Shown here: one piece after another, positions 47,901-58,871 of the stretch
Position numbering within the stretch: the first letter of the stretch is position 1
Layout: each line of letters starts with the position of its first letter
DNA from: Rhabditophanes sp. KR3021
Taxonomy: Eukaryota; Nematoda; Chromadorea; Rhabditida; Alloionematidae
DNA length: 64,000 nucleotides
Assembly (NCBI GenBank): GCA_963281155.1
Contig: CAUJLY010000002.1
Span: forward strand, 3,720,001-3,784,000
Reading direction: 5' to 3'
Notes under the pieces: generated by a model
Seen by the model: only the letters and a program-made list of their open reading frames with translations
Told to the model about the DNA's origin: nothing
The model's database searches: none
Program-made: the position numbers and the translations under genes

Positions 47901-50900
47901 ACAATAAAAGAACATGAATTAGGAATCCAAGCTTATGATGGGGAGCATGTTGCAACGACATTTCTAAAAATTATTGTGATAGGTATGTTTCATTTATCTA
48001 AAAGCATAAATATGTATTCGAGTGATTATTAAAAATAACTATACAAAGTAGCATAAACGTAGAAACATAAAATAAATTTTGAGACCAATTGATTTGAATG
48101 AGGACATCTAAGCATATTTTATAAAGGATACAGCTGTTATTAGACTTACCCAGGAGCATAGAAGTTGACCAAAGTAATATTGTTTGTTTCAAGAGCAGTA
48201 TCAAAATTTTCCTAAAACATGTAGATATAAAGCAAATTATTTATTGCTAATTATTTTCTTTAATAAGAACAGTCAAAAAGAGTGACTATTTGTAAGATGA
48301 CGTAATATGCAGAAAAACCTTTAGTTTACAACTTGTTGGCGTTATTGCAAAAGTCATCGTGGGTTTTAGAGCATCATTTTTCAGTTCGCTTATATAATAA
48401 GGCTATGCAACAAATAGAACGCACATAAGCAGATATTTATTATAAAAATGGGTGATATTATAAACATAATAAAATATACATACAAATACAATTTAATTCC
48501 TCATTAAACAGACGAGAATGACAACAAGCCTACATTTATTGGAGGTAGTTTTCAACAAATAAGTATTGCCGATAATTCACCTCCTAATGCAAATATCCAT
48601 ACCGTCATTGCAAAAGACAACGATGACTCATTTAATGGTCAAATTACGTACGCACTTATTAATAGTCCTTCAGACTATTTTTCTCTAAACAGTACATCTG
48701 GCGTAATTAAACTATTGAAGAAGCCGATAGTGGAAGGAACTCATCATATAATGATGATATCTGCATCAGATAAAGGAGTTATTCCTCAAACATCCATTTT
48801 GACCCTAAAAGTCCAATCTATATCAGGGTCTGAAATGAGAATACCACAATTTAGAGAAAGTTCTATTAAATTCGCAATATTAGAAGATCATCCCGTCTAT
48901 GAAACATTCGGAAAATTGGAATTAAAAGAGAACTACAGGATGCCATTGGAATTTGTAATTAAAGATATTGATGCTGCTAAAATATTTCATATAAATAATG
49001 AAGGATATATTTCGTTAAAAAGAAAAGTTGACCGGGAAACCAAATCAAGTTATTTGTTTAATGTCTATTTGTCTCAATATAATGATAATCGTGGAGAAAC
49101 GTGTTCTGTATCCTTGAATGTTATAGGTAAGTTACATTCATCACAAAAAATATTCAACGCGCGCATTATTCTTTTTTGCTTTCTCTTAAATATTAAAAAG
49201 ACATAAATATAAAAAGGAGAATATGATTTCAATTAAAGTATTCTCACTTCGAACCCGCATGGATACCCCAACTTTGATTTAGTGGCAAATAGTAGTATTT
49301 GTTACTCAAATCAATTGGGCCGTGCTGAGAAGAGATTCATAAACGATATTATCAGCTTCCACATTTTCACTTATTTGAAGCACTTCTCTTGCGTTTAACA
49401 TCAAAAAGGGTGACTATTTAAAAGGTGAAGAAAGATGCAGAACAACCTTCAATTAAAATTTGTTAGCGTGATTCCGAAGTTGTTGTGCGCTTTGTTATAT
49501 CATCATTTTTCAGTTTGTCTAGATAATAAGGCTATGCCACAAACAGAACACATAAGTAGGGCAAGACATTTATTATAAGAAACGGATGATATTATAAACA
49601 TGAAAATTTAATAAAATATACATGTAAATGCACTATAATCAAATTATGTTTTTAAGATGTAAATGACAACTTCCCGGTTTTATTAGCAAATTCAACCAAG
49701 AAGATTTATTTGAATGAAAATTTGTCAAAAGATACAATTTTAGGAAAAATTTATGCCGTCGATTTAGATTTCCAGAGAAATGGAGCAATTGGCTATTCAA
49801 TTTTAAGTGGAAATGATTTTAATATGGTATCAATAAATTCTGAAAATGGAGTAATTAAGTTTGAAAAGTGGGACGATCAGATTATTTATCAGAAAAATTT
49901 GCAAGACTTGGTTATTTTAGTCAAGGATCATGGAACTCCTCAAAAAATGAATGTAATTGTAGTCAGTGTAGTAATTGATATTAAAACATGGTCTGGCATG
50001 GCCCCATTTTTTGTCATGCCAACATTTGTATTTTACGTGTCTGAAGATACGTTGGCTAACACAGTGATAGCTTCAACTCAAGCAGTGAGCCGGTTTGGAA
50101 TCCATGGAGACGATTGGACTTATTCCTTGACAAACAATCCTTCAAATTTTGGTGTGAATATTGCTACAGGTTATTTGATTTTAAAGGAACCATTAGACTA
50201 TGAAAAGAAAACAAGCTATGATTTTCAAATCATCGTTCAAGATGCAAAAGAAAGAAAAGCCATTTCAAGAATTGTAATTGAAGTTATTTCTGTTGACGAA
50301 TTTGCACCAGCTTTCACTAAGCCTAGTTATACGTTCAAACTTTCTACATCAGCTGATGTTGGCTTTGTCATTGGCAGTGTTAAAGCTGTTGATAATGATT
50401 CGGGTAGTCATGGAAAGGTAACGTATTCAATTCATGGTTCCAACGTTAAAATGATAGGAATAGATCCAACAAGTGGTGTTTTGATGTTGAGAGAAAGTAT
50501 GACTAACAAAATAATTAAAGCAAACAAAACATTAGAGCACTTAATCGTTGAGGCCGCTTCAAGTGCTACTCAATCATCACGGGCGAATATTTATTTAGAA
50601 ATCGGTCATTTCGATTTGCCACCTTCTGATTCATTACTTGTTGAAGATTTCTCATACATAATAATTATATCAGCCGTATGTTTTGTTATTCTGGCAGTTA
50701 TTTGTACATTAGGATGTATGAGACTTTGTAAAGATTCACCAAACAATACGAAACGAGTCCAAAATTTATATGAAACGCAGAAGCGAATGCCTGATATATC
50801 AAATATCTCGGCTGGATTTGATTCTCCTAAATACATCAAATCTAATGTTCCGTTGCCGCCGATTCCATTTAACACAGCATCTTCGAATTCATCGCAAGAT

Positions 50901-51305
50901 TTTTCAATGTATGATAAGAATGGTGATTCTACAGTGGCATTCCGTTTATCAAGGCATGAAAACAATAGATCTCATCCTGACTCTGGCATTGACCAAGACA
51001 ACTTATCCATTAATACTACAGTCACGGAGTATTTATCTCAAATCGGTGTTACACCTCTGAACAAATATTTTGACAGTTCATTAAAAAAACCTCTTCCAAA
51101 ACATGATTCATCTGATTTCAATGATTTTATGTATACAAAAGTTGATGAGATATTGGGATCTAGTTCAAATTATCAGATCAAAGGACCGCCAATTTTGTCT
51201 TCATACACTACTCAAATACCTAGAAGTAGTACATACTTTAGAAATGAAGATCTTAATGCTTCTCCGCAATTCCGATCTATTATTTCCATTTTAGGTCGCA
51301 AATAA
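35961..51305 (+). CDS. Dachsous-like giant cadherin
   Basis: Exons: 35961-36167, 37013-37192, 37242-37449, 37495-37575, 37620-38279, 38638-39023, 41093-41276, 41354-44080, 45578-46245, 46944-47751, 47866-47982, 48512-49126 and 49657-51305. They sum to 8490 nt, 2829 residues, with all phases closing. A signal peptide (MKKINYIFSLLLIVFCHNLC) is followed by about 25 cadherin repeats with LDYE, AxDxG and DxNDN signatures, one membrane helix at about residues 2612-2636 (IIIISAVCFVILAVICTL) and a cytoplasmic tail of about 190 residues. No EGF or laminin-G module is present, which favours Dachsous over Fat. Dachsous is the heterophilic ligand of Fat in planar polarity and growth control. Only about nine linkers keep DxNDN, so many junctions may not bind calcium. 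Six introns hold an element or another gene. Confidence 0.9.
36168..37012. other. first intron of the cadherin gene
   Basis: An 845-nt intron, GTAAGT to ATTTAG. No gene, repeat or element copy recognised. First introns often carry regulatory sequence, but nothing specific is visible. Confidence 0.5.
38325..38620 (-). mobile_element. HNH-element copy A, short (cadherin intron 38280-38637)
   Basis: The intron contains both ends of the element shared with copies B, C, E and F: the left end with aaaaagacgataa and cccatctaaaacc, and the right end with aaatgggtgatattataaac. Between them the minus strand reads a decayed C-terminal piece of the HNH protein (IGVTCSTMGYYIQVGG). The intron lies directly before an exon starting DINDN. 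Confidence 0.7.
39349..39495 (-). pseudogene. out-of-frame continuation of the OSCP1 SRPxSK tail
   Basis: After the TGA at 39498-39496, a different minus-strand frame reads KSDPKPSTRPESRTTTRPDS and then two to three more (S/T)RP(D/E)SK units to a stop at 39349. The units are the same kind as those encoded just before the stop. Deleting one A from the A5 run at about 39503-39507 would join the two frames. Either the tail was recently cut by a one-base insertion or the base is an assembly error. Confidence 0.55.
39496..40927 (-). CDS. OSCP1: OSCP1 (organic solute carrier partner 1), nested gene
   Basis: Exons 40927-40850, 40783-39821 and probably 39720-39496 lie inside the cadherin intron 39024-41092 on the other strand. 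The family signature is clear: MAGKLLPMFYISMVGEMIYI, LQQRLE, the helices NKIIGSAFYPRMFEEIMKQ, FEKLAHSSTMRINAGSMEKL and LLLISLNHLDELK, and the later LGVNMYKKM and ELKLLSSLFG. OSCP1 proteins are cytosolic or cilium-associated, and their function is poorly defined. If exon 2 is not spliced at 39820, it ends four codons later at 351 residues. With exon 3 the length is 421. Exon 3 is Lys/Pro/Ser-rich, and its SRPDSK-type repeats continue past the stop in another frame to 39349. Confidence 0.85.
44150..44990 (-). mobile_element. HNH-element copy B with NUMOD4/HNH homing-endonuclease-like gene
   Basis: Lies in the 1497-nt cadherin intron 44081-45577, antisense to the host gene. One minus-strand frame runs from ATG 44962 to a stop at 44225 and is interrupted by one in-frame TAA at 44512-44510. 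Before the stop it reads VEWRRTNWNG...YEVYNFGNVRN, a NUMOD4-like module. After it comes TVHRLVSLAFILNPENKP, QIDHMNRNKKDHYVGNLGWV and TSRENNLSG, the HNH pattern with both histidines and the asparagine-rich middle kept. A short C-terminal part shifts frame relative to copy C. Such proteins normally occur in phages, giant viruses, bacteria and organelle introns, where they cut DNA to promote homing. Confidence 0.75.
44991..45577. other. right part of cadherin intron 44081-45577
   Basis: About 590 bases to the acceptor ccgtcag. A plus-strand frame at 45209-45394 is not supported. The right-end consensus found in copies A, C, E and F was not seen here, so copy B may be truncated at this side or flanked by another insertion. 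Confidence 0.4.
46345..46940 (-). mobile_element. HNH-element copy C (cadherin intron 46246-46943)
   Basis: The minus strand reads SDHIGNI, then a 39-nt intron-like insertion (gtaagtc...atttag, 46664-46626), then NPNARWVTRRENCFNGIARE, VIQINEEEDVDDIVHESL, PSAAQSIGVANGTIHNYTK and DGVSMRVVNGN. The first part aligns with the end of the HNH domain in copy B. The later part looks like a NUMOD1 helix-turn-helix (AAQSIGVANGTIHNY). The right flank has the shared aaaatgggtga...ataaacataata end. The HNH core itself is deleted. Confidence 0.7.
47752..47865. other. cadherin intron with possible element trace
   Basis: A 114-nt intron. It contains ttcccttctaaaacgttcg, which resembles the left end of the HNH element (ttcccatctaaaacc). 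The match is short and may be chance. Confidence 0.25.
48060..48495 (-). mobile_element. HNH-element copy E (cadherin intron 47983-48511)
   Basis: Shares with copy B the segment around gttattagacttacccaggagcatag (the part upstream of NUMOD4 in B, 44795-44880), and with copies A, C and F the right part from ccaaaagtcat-like sequence through aaaatgggtgatattataaac. The coding frame is lost. It lies in the intron directly before an exon starting DENDN. Confidence 0.65.
49185..49645 (-). mobile_element. HNH-element copy F (cadherin intron 49127-49656)
   Basis: The left end (attaaaaagacataaatataaaaag) and decayed C-terminal coding (EREVLQISENVEADNIVYES) match copy C, and the right end (ataagaaacggatgatattataaac) matches copies A and E. 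The HNH core is missing. It lies in the intron directly before an exon starting DVNDN. Confidence 0.7.
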
Positions 51306-51396
51306 GATAATTCTATTCGGAAATTGGATTAGATATGTATTACTTTTTGTAAAAATTACTGACGTATTTTCATTTGGAAGTTCACCTACAATACCC

Positions 51397-51656
51397 ATGA
51401 CAATCAAATGTACTGATCAAGCAAAATTGTTCAAGGGCTTTGCCTACGATGGAGGCTTTAACTGCAATCACTTTTACTCCCAAGCTGCTGGACGCATCAA
51501 TGATGTCATTTTTGTAAGATTACAATATGTTTACTTTGTACTAATTTATTTTTAGGATGTGGACAAAAAAGTTCAGAGATTGCAATAATCTTATTTAGCA
51601 GACTCGAAGAACAATTGGATCGGCTAATGTTCGTAATGTTGGCGAACTTGTCAATG
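51397..51656 (+). CDS. possible small multi-exon gene or fragment
   Basis: An ATG opens 39 codons (KLFKGFAYDGGFNCNHFYSQ, then AAGRINDVIF) ending at a good donor gtaagat (51514). After ttttag at 51555, DVDKKV follows, and after a second ttatttag a further exon-like block reads QTRRTIGSANVRNVGELVN before gtaaat. The second intron would be only about 28 nt, or the piece is damaged. I do not recognise the family. It is squeezed between the cadherin and ABC-transporter genes and may be a relic. Confidence 0.3.
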
Positions 51657-51774
51657 TAAATATTTTTATTGCTCATTTTTTAATTTTATACTGGTGCTGA
51701 ATTTATAATAAAAATATTTAAACAGTCATTGTTTTAATTCTATACACACATAAAACTATACACTTATTATTTAC

Positions 51775-54700
51775 TTAATCTTGGAGGTTCTCTGCTTCTT
51801 GGAACAATCTGATGATGACCTCTTCCAAACTGCACTGTGACACTGTGTAGTCACAAATTCTAGGTCCGGATTCAATTTCGTTACAGTATTCGGCAGCAAT
51901 TTTTTCCATGTACCTAAACACAGATATCCAAGTGATTCCGGGACCAGGATTAATAATCCATTCAACAGACACTTGATGCGGCGAAAACATTTGTTTAATG
52001 AATTCGTACTTCACCTTTAGCCGATTTTCCAAAATGTTCCAGTTCAATGCAGAAGGATTTGACAGGCTAATCCCTACGCTGAACCCATTTGCATACCGCT
52101 TCTTCAAGCCTTGGACAGTTCCAACGTCTGATAACTTTGAAGCGTGCAAGAATCCAACTTTAGAACACAGGAAGTTGCATTCCTCGATGTTATGTGAAGA
52201 CAGCAGTATCGTAATTTTGTACTTCCGGATGGCATTTAACAATTCCCACAAAAATCTTCTAATCTTGGGATCAACGCAATTGGTGGGTTCATCAAGGACA
52301 ATCAACGTTTCAGTAGATAAAATAGCAACTGCCACCGACAAGCATCGACGTTCACCCCCGCTTAACTTCTTGACTTCTTTGCTTAGATGCCTCTCAAGCA
52401 TAAAGCAATCAATCACAATGTTCACTCTTCTCTTCCAATCTTTGAATCCATTCAAATTAGCAATCAAGTAAAGAACTTGTTTCACTTTAAGATCCACTAA
52501 GAAAGCGTCAATTTGCTGGCAATAACCGATTCTCTTCTTTTGCTTCAAACTCGAAATTCCATTAACATAAACAGCCCCGTACGACGGAAAGATCATGTTG
52601 GTGAGGACGTTGAATGTCGTACTTTTACCGGCAGAATTACATCCCAACAGTCCAAAGCACTCATTTTCATGCAGATCGAAGCTTATGCAATCCAAAATCA
52701 CCTTCTTCTTAGACTTTGTGCACAATTGGTGTACCTTCACCACGACACTTTCATCTTCGAATGATGGCTTCAAATCAGGATCGTAGTTGAATTTAACAGG
52801 CTTCTCAAATCCACACATTAGTGACATCAACGTCCTCTTTAAATTTTGTTTCACAAATAAATTCACAGAATCATTTTCTGACAAAGAGAACAGAATATAT
52901 GTCAGTATCCCACGAACGACTTGAATGTACACAAAATCGGAGTTAATAAACAACTCCAAGCTCGGTTCCTTTGAATAAACATGACCGCAAATAGTTGAAA
53001 AACCAATCACAAGACATCCAGCCGGAGACAATACTGCCACAAAAACAAAGATGACATTGGGATCCGCATAGTGCACCAAGGCCATTACTGAAATCCCTCC
53101 CATTATAAATGCCATCGGAAGAGGGACTTGCAGGGCCAGTAAAACAGGGTAAGCTCCATAAGGTTTCTTAAACCAATAAGACATAATCCAAACCACTGGC
53201 GTGTTAGCTAAGAAGTAAGCATAGAGCAAAATAGTCGTTCCAACGAACACATCGAGTCCATAAAAAACATCTCCGTAAGCATACCATATCATCAAATTCA
53301 ACATCACAACCCCAAATGTGAATGTCACCAAGTTGAAAAGGAAGTTGCCAAGCCAGTAGATTCTCCTCGACAAATTCGACATCATTTGTTGGTGTTGAAA
53401 CTTCGAGTTCAGTTCTTCGTTAATGAGGACAATAGAATGAGATGAATGCATCACAGCAAACAACACCAATGCTAGCAAAGCGGCAACTGAATCATCTGTG
53501 ATATCAATCATCCAAGGATTGTCGAACACCTCATCATTATTAATTGTTTCCATACTTATCATATCCGCATTTCCATTCATTCCCGGAGGAGACGCAATCT
53601 TCAATTTGGCATCAACACTAATTTCTCCAAATATCTCAAAAAATTCGGTTATGGCGATCATTGTCGAATGGAGGGCAACATTATTGAACATCATTGTCAC
53701 CACAACCTCCCTAATTTCTTCATTAACGGCTAATTCGATTCCAAAAGCAAAGTACGGCTTCGTAATGAAATGCCTTAAATACCATGCATTTGTGTCCATA
53801 TACTGGCTGATATCTACAGCTTCCAAATACTTGATGTCCTTGTACTGACTTTTAAATACTTCAACACATGTGCTGTAATTCATCGGACACCAAAACGGCA
53901 CTCGTATTTCCCCAAGATACTTTTTGTTGAAGTAGATGTGTTCATCATTTGGAATGTCTTCGTAGCCTTTTAGACCTTGAGCTTTCTTCACCAAAATTAA
54001 TCCAATTGGAATAAGAGATTGGAGCAAAAATATGAACCAATTCTTCTTGATGTAGTGAAGATGCTTGTGAAATAGAGCGTATAATTGTTGAAAAAGCAAT
54101 GCAAACCCCTTATTCAATTCTTCTTTTCTACTCCCAAACAATTCCTTGGCATAGTGGCTAGCATTGGCTGTGAAATTCAAATTTTCATGTTTCATTTCTA
54201 CCATCTCATCAATCTTCAAGAAGGCGTGGTTCAAAGTCATTAACAGAAGTTCGTGATGGATGATGTCTTTGATGAGTGAGGAGTTTTCTAAGCATTCAAA
54301 CATGTCGGGAATAAGAGCCTTGGAATGTGCAGGAATAATAAAAACCCTCTCATTACTCTTAAAATTAGGTTCCATGGAAGTTGTGGGAATTTGATTCTTG
54401 ATCAAGTGGAGTAATGAATCTCCAAACGACGGTGAGCAAGTAGTCTTGTATTGAACGACGAAGCGATATCCACTGGAAAAGTTCCGCTTCAAATCTTCTA
54501 AACCTCCCCCAACTGCAACACGACCCTTTGAGAGGAATAAAACTTTATCGGCTAATAGAGAAGATTCGTCAATAAGATGTGTTGCCCAAACAATAGTCCT
54601 ACTATTCTTCAGTTTAAACAAAAGCTTATTGACCAAAACACGACTCCCAATGTCCATTGAAGACTTGGGCTCATCTAAGAGAATGATTTTAGATTGCCCC

Positions 54701-56876
54701 GTCAATGCCATTGCAACTTGAACCTTCCTTTGAATTCCGCCAGATAGTTTACTCGCATACTCATTTCTGTTATCTTCCAACTCCAAATCACACATAAATT
54801 CATCAATTTCATCATTGATTTCTTTTTTTGAAGCACGAGGATGTCGAAAAGAATACCCCGTATTCCCTTTTCCGAAGTAGGGTCACCAAGCACAATTGCT
54901 CTCTTGTTGTTAATTTCGGGAAGAATGCGTTGTATTGTGGGCAATAACCAATATGAGTGTGTGTTTTGGACAGCTTCTTCAAGTAATTCTTCTTTCCCAG
55001 TCTAATATTGCCACAATCCAAGTTTGTCATGCCTGCTAAAACAGCAAAGCAGGAACTCTTTCCACTTCCATTATGGCCTAAAATTTTATATTACTACAAA
55101 TTATTGTTACTTGCCAATCAAAGTTGTTATTTCTCCATAAGCTGCTTTAAATGATAAGGAATCCAAGGCCCTCTCTCCGGTGCTAGTCCAAACTTTAGTG
55201 CAATTCTTCACCAACAAGTCCCACTCATTATTAGTTTGAATAGTACTGTGGTGATTTTGGATATCAGTTGGCAGGTAGAACAGGTCCTTTTTGTATCCTT
55301 CTCCACAAAAGAATTCATATGTACTTTTAGAGGGAGCCCCGTCACTTGGGAAAACAGCATTTAGGTACATTGCGGCAGTTATGTAGATGATGGTGTCCAA
55401 AAGCAACATAAAAATTGCTGAGGCCAAGTTAAACATCGTAAAGACTTCTTCCAAAAGCAAATCGGGTGTCAAGGTTTGTTGCCGCATTTCTATCCACATG
55501 ATATTGCTGATGGCCAATTGGAAAGCTTCGTTGATATTAATTGAAAAAAAGACACAACTAAAGATGTTGTAATTCTGCTCCGAAAACATGAATCCTTTGG
55601 TACAAAGTCCAATCCACACAAAACCTGAGATTTTCATTGCACTAATGGTGGTTTTGAAGAGCGCAGACAAAAACAAAATAAACGAGACCACGGCACTTGC
55701 ATACAGTAATCCAACAATTACAACAACATAAATAGGCACGTACTACAAATTGATAAAGAGTTAAAAATGGAATAAAAAATACCTTGAAATATTGGAACGT
55801 TGGTTGAATAAAAAGCATCATAATGAGTGAGATTTTGAAGAAATTTACTAAATAAATTGATCCGAAATAAGCTCTGTTAGATACTCCCAGAACTGCCATG
55901 TAGGCTTTGATTTTAGATTCCTTTTCTGAGACAATACTACCAACAGTATGGATGACTGTAAAAATCATTGTCAAACTCCAAAAGAAAGGCATGCTATCCA
56001 TGATCATGTGGTAGGCTGAATTGATAGACTTGTAGTAAGGAAAGGCTTTGAGCATCAGGAAAGGAAGCTTCGGATCTGTTTCAGGATTTTTCTAAATAAA
56101 AAGTACAAGAAAACGAATTAAAGTGAGTTGGGACTTACCTTTGAAAAGACGTTTAGAATAGCAGCATGATAACTAAGTAAGTGTCTGTCGAAGTAAGGAG
56201 GACTCGATGGCTTATCCTCAATTGCTTCCATTTGCGAGTAGTAGCTGAACAAGTCAATCCACTGTTTATCAGTATGCCACCCTTCTGAGTTGCCGGCTCT
56301 AATGACAAAGCGATAGGCAATTTGATTCCTTCGAATCCGATCAAAAACCAATCCAACGACGTTTCTAACCAAAAACTCACGGTCATCTATAACAATGATA
56401 TCGCCCACAACTTCCAGCGTTTTCGTGATTTCCGATTCGTTTAGGACGTTCTTCATCAGTATTTTTTTCCCATAATTGCTTTCCAACTGGTCTATTATTT
56501 TGAAAACTTTCCCTGTGATAGCCTTGATGTGTTCGATTGAAGGAATACAGAATGCAGTTTACATAGTCCAAATTGTGGCTAGCTCCTAAGATTTTGTCGG
56601 ACCCCAAAACAGCAATATCCGAATAATTTCCATAAATTGGAAAGGGTGTAAATATCTTGGATGTATCTTGTTTTGGAAGAGTAAGATTTTGTTGTCCCAA
56701 ATCGACCTGAGAAATAAAATTGGAACAAATTGGTATTTACTTACAGAATACTTTGTGTAGTATTGCAAAGATACAAGGATCAAGGGTAAAGTGAATTCGG
56801 CAATCAACCAGTACTTGGACCTTGCCAAGGAAACCAGATTACGGCACGTCAGCAGAAACAAATGTGCGCCGTTCAT
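51775..56876 (-). CDS. ABCA-type full ABC transporter, with frame breaks
   Basis: Exons 56876-56745, 56706-56139, 56091-55783, 55742-55115 and 55078-51775 carry an ABC subfamily A layout: an N-terminal membrane helix, a large loop, a six-helix domain, NBD1 (Walker A GHNGSGKS, LSGG, Walker B IILLDEPK), a second helix-loop-helices block, and NBD2 (GCNSAGKST, LSGGE, LIVLDEPT) with a C-terminal regulatory region. ABCA proteins move lipids across membranes. Three oddities are visible: a frame change near 56540 in the first loop, another near 54850 in NBD1 (VFFS/FRHPRASKK in a T4 run), and a GC-AG intron at 55114-55079. NBD1 has Lys for the usual Thr after DEP. The gene is either recently disabled or affected by base-call indels. 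The start codon is tentative. Confidence 0.82.
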
Positions 56877-57143
56877 AAGAAGCAAATTTAATTCAATTTT
56901 TCTTCCTTATGTAGCATCGAAATTTGAATTTACTCCATATAAATCGAGTATAATCAAATGTTTGACGTCGATTCATAACAATATGCACATTTTTTAACTC
57001 CACATCCAATACTGTTTCTTCCAAATTATTGAAATCAACAGTTGGTTTTAACACTTACTTTGTATGCTCAATTTGTTTAGCTTTCTGAGTTATCTAAACT
57101 GGATTTAAAAATAATACTAACTTTTAATCGGAACAAACATATT
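56877..57143. other. spacer upstream of the ABC transporter
   Basis: No gene seen. Tail of the next minus-strand gene on one side and ABC transporter upstream sequence on the other. Confidence 0.35.
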
Positions 57144-57553
57144 TTATAAATTATAAATAGCATTTAAAACCGAATTAAGAACAATGAATCCGAATAAATA
57201 TATGAAATGATAGCTGTTGATATCCGGTTGTTGTTCGTTCAAATCTAACTTTTTTTTTGGAAAGGAAGTCATAATTACAGTTTTATGTTCACTCTGGCAT
57301 CTTAAAATACACACATTTTTTAAAGACTCCTGTATTATTGGTTCCAAACACAAAACCTGGTTTAAATCTATTCCATTGTAGATATCTGTTAAAGAATCAG
57401 AGTAAACAATGATAATTTCATCCTGTACTTGGTTAAGGAAATTCCGCTTTCTGAAAGATATTTATAAAAATTTATATTTACTAAACTTACTACTTCTTTG
57501 TCAAAAAGTTTTATAAAACTATATTTAGCAAAGTGTGGTATTTCAATAGGCAT
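57144..57553 (-). CDS. small tail-anchored protein, unknown
   Basis: Exons 57553-57491 and 57446-57144 join in phase to 121 residues (using the acceptor ending at 57447; the one four bases earlier would give a stop). The N-terminal part is soluble (IPHFAKYSFIKLFDKEV, then DEIIIVYSDSLTDIYNGIDL). A middle segment holds two cysteines (VCILRCQSE), and the C terminus is one hydrophobic helix (FIYLFGFIVLNSVLNAIY) with no tail beyond a few residues. This is the layout of a tail-anchored membrane protein. Family not recognised. Confidence 0.5.
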
Positions 57554-57966
57554 TGTAATTAGTCGAAAATATAAAATGATAAAATTGTTACTCGAATAGT
57601 TCAATTGCAAAAAATAAAAGTAATTAATGAAACTACACATTGCACCAATCGTTTTCTCAGGTAATAAAGAAGTATTGATTTCTCTGGGAAGAAGTTTAAA
57701 AGGATGAGTATAAAACCTATTTCCCTCAAATATTCTTTCGTGTTGATTTACTTAAATGAGCAAGTGAATGTATAGGTAAATGTTTTTGATGATCTGCATA
57801 CTGTTTAAACATTTCATAAAATAAAATAAAAGAATGGCGTAATCAATTTTTGTTTATATTCAAATTTTTTATACATTCAAATTTACGGTCACTTTCAAAG
57901 TATAATAAATGACACGTTAATTTAGTCCATTTACTCTTTTTCACTTGATGGTATCATTGTTTACAA

Positions 57967-58602
57967 ATGGCTGTTCCTAATAAAAAAGCAATTATCCCGA
58001 TGTCAAATGAGTTGAATACTCCTAAGTCTCTAGATTTCTACAATAAGAGTAGTGAGTTTGAACTAGACACTGATGAAACGGATATTCAAGTTGAAAAAGT
58101 ACATGAAATCGCAATTCAAAAGACTCAAACATCTGGCAAAGACCTTATCCAAGCAAAGGAAAAGCATAAAAATATGCCTTTGTCAAAGGATAACCATGCA
58201 ACTACACCTTTCTTAAAAGATAAACACATTATATCTCCTATTGCTGCAAAGAACGATTTGAATGGGAAGGAAGTTAATGGAAAACATTTTAAGAAAAGTG
58301 ATGAAAAATTGATTACTGCCCAGTCTGAGTCTATTGAATTAGATAAAAGGAAGAATGCGGATAATCTAACTTCCAAGACTGCTAAATCAGAAATTATTGC
58401 TTACCCTTCATGGACCAAACAAACCACTAGCGATATTCAAGCTGCTACTAACAATGCTGCTCACAATTTTGCATCTGTAGCCAGAAGAAGAATGGAACAG
58501 CATGAAAAGAAGAAGATTGTTGATGTGCCAAAAGAAAAGCCTAAGAAAATTGAAAAGGTTAAAAGGATGGACAAGGTTTACAAAAAGTTTTTATATTTAT
58601 AA
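57967..58602 (+). CDS. hypothetical Lys-rich protein
   Basis: Single-exon frame of 211 residues, about a quarter lysine, with no membrane segment and low predicted order. The only ordered-looking part is near the C terminus: YPSWTKQTTSDIQAATNNAA, then HNFASVARRRMEQHEKKK. Family not recognised. A lineage-specific nuclear or cytoskeletal protein is possible. It is intronless, starts shortly downstream of a divergent gene, and ends about 270 bases before TFIIH p62. Confidence 0.55.
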   Translation: MAVPNKKAIIPMSNELNTPKSLDFYNKSSEFELDTDETDIQVEKVHEIAIQKTQTSGKDLIQAKEKHKNMPLSKDNHATTPFLKDKHIISPIAAKNDLNGKEVNGKHFKKSDEKLITAQSESIELDKRKNADNLTSKTAKSEIIAYPSWTKQTTSDIQAATNNAAHNFASVARRRMEQHEKKKIVDVPKEKPKKIEKVKRMDKVYKKFLYL

Positions 58603-58871
58603 AGCGACAAATTGTTGATTGTAAATTTTAGTTCCAAAACGTGATTTTTTTGTACAAACATAAATGTACTGTTCAATTATAGCCTATTCAAAAAGATTTT
58701 CATTATCAGGTAATTTTGTGTGAAGTTTTTGTTTTAAAACTTATGTTTATTATTTGACAATACCCACTGCTTTTCTTTTCTTGTCTTGGACAGAAATTTT
58801 TAAATTCATTGGAAAATAGCGCATTGCATTAAGAGTTTTGTTAGGTTATTGCATTTCATACAAATCTAACA

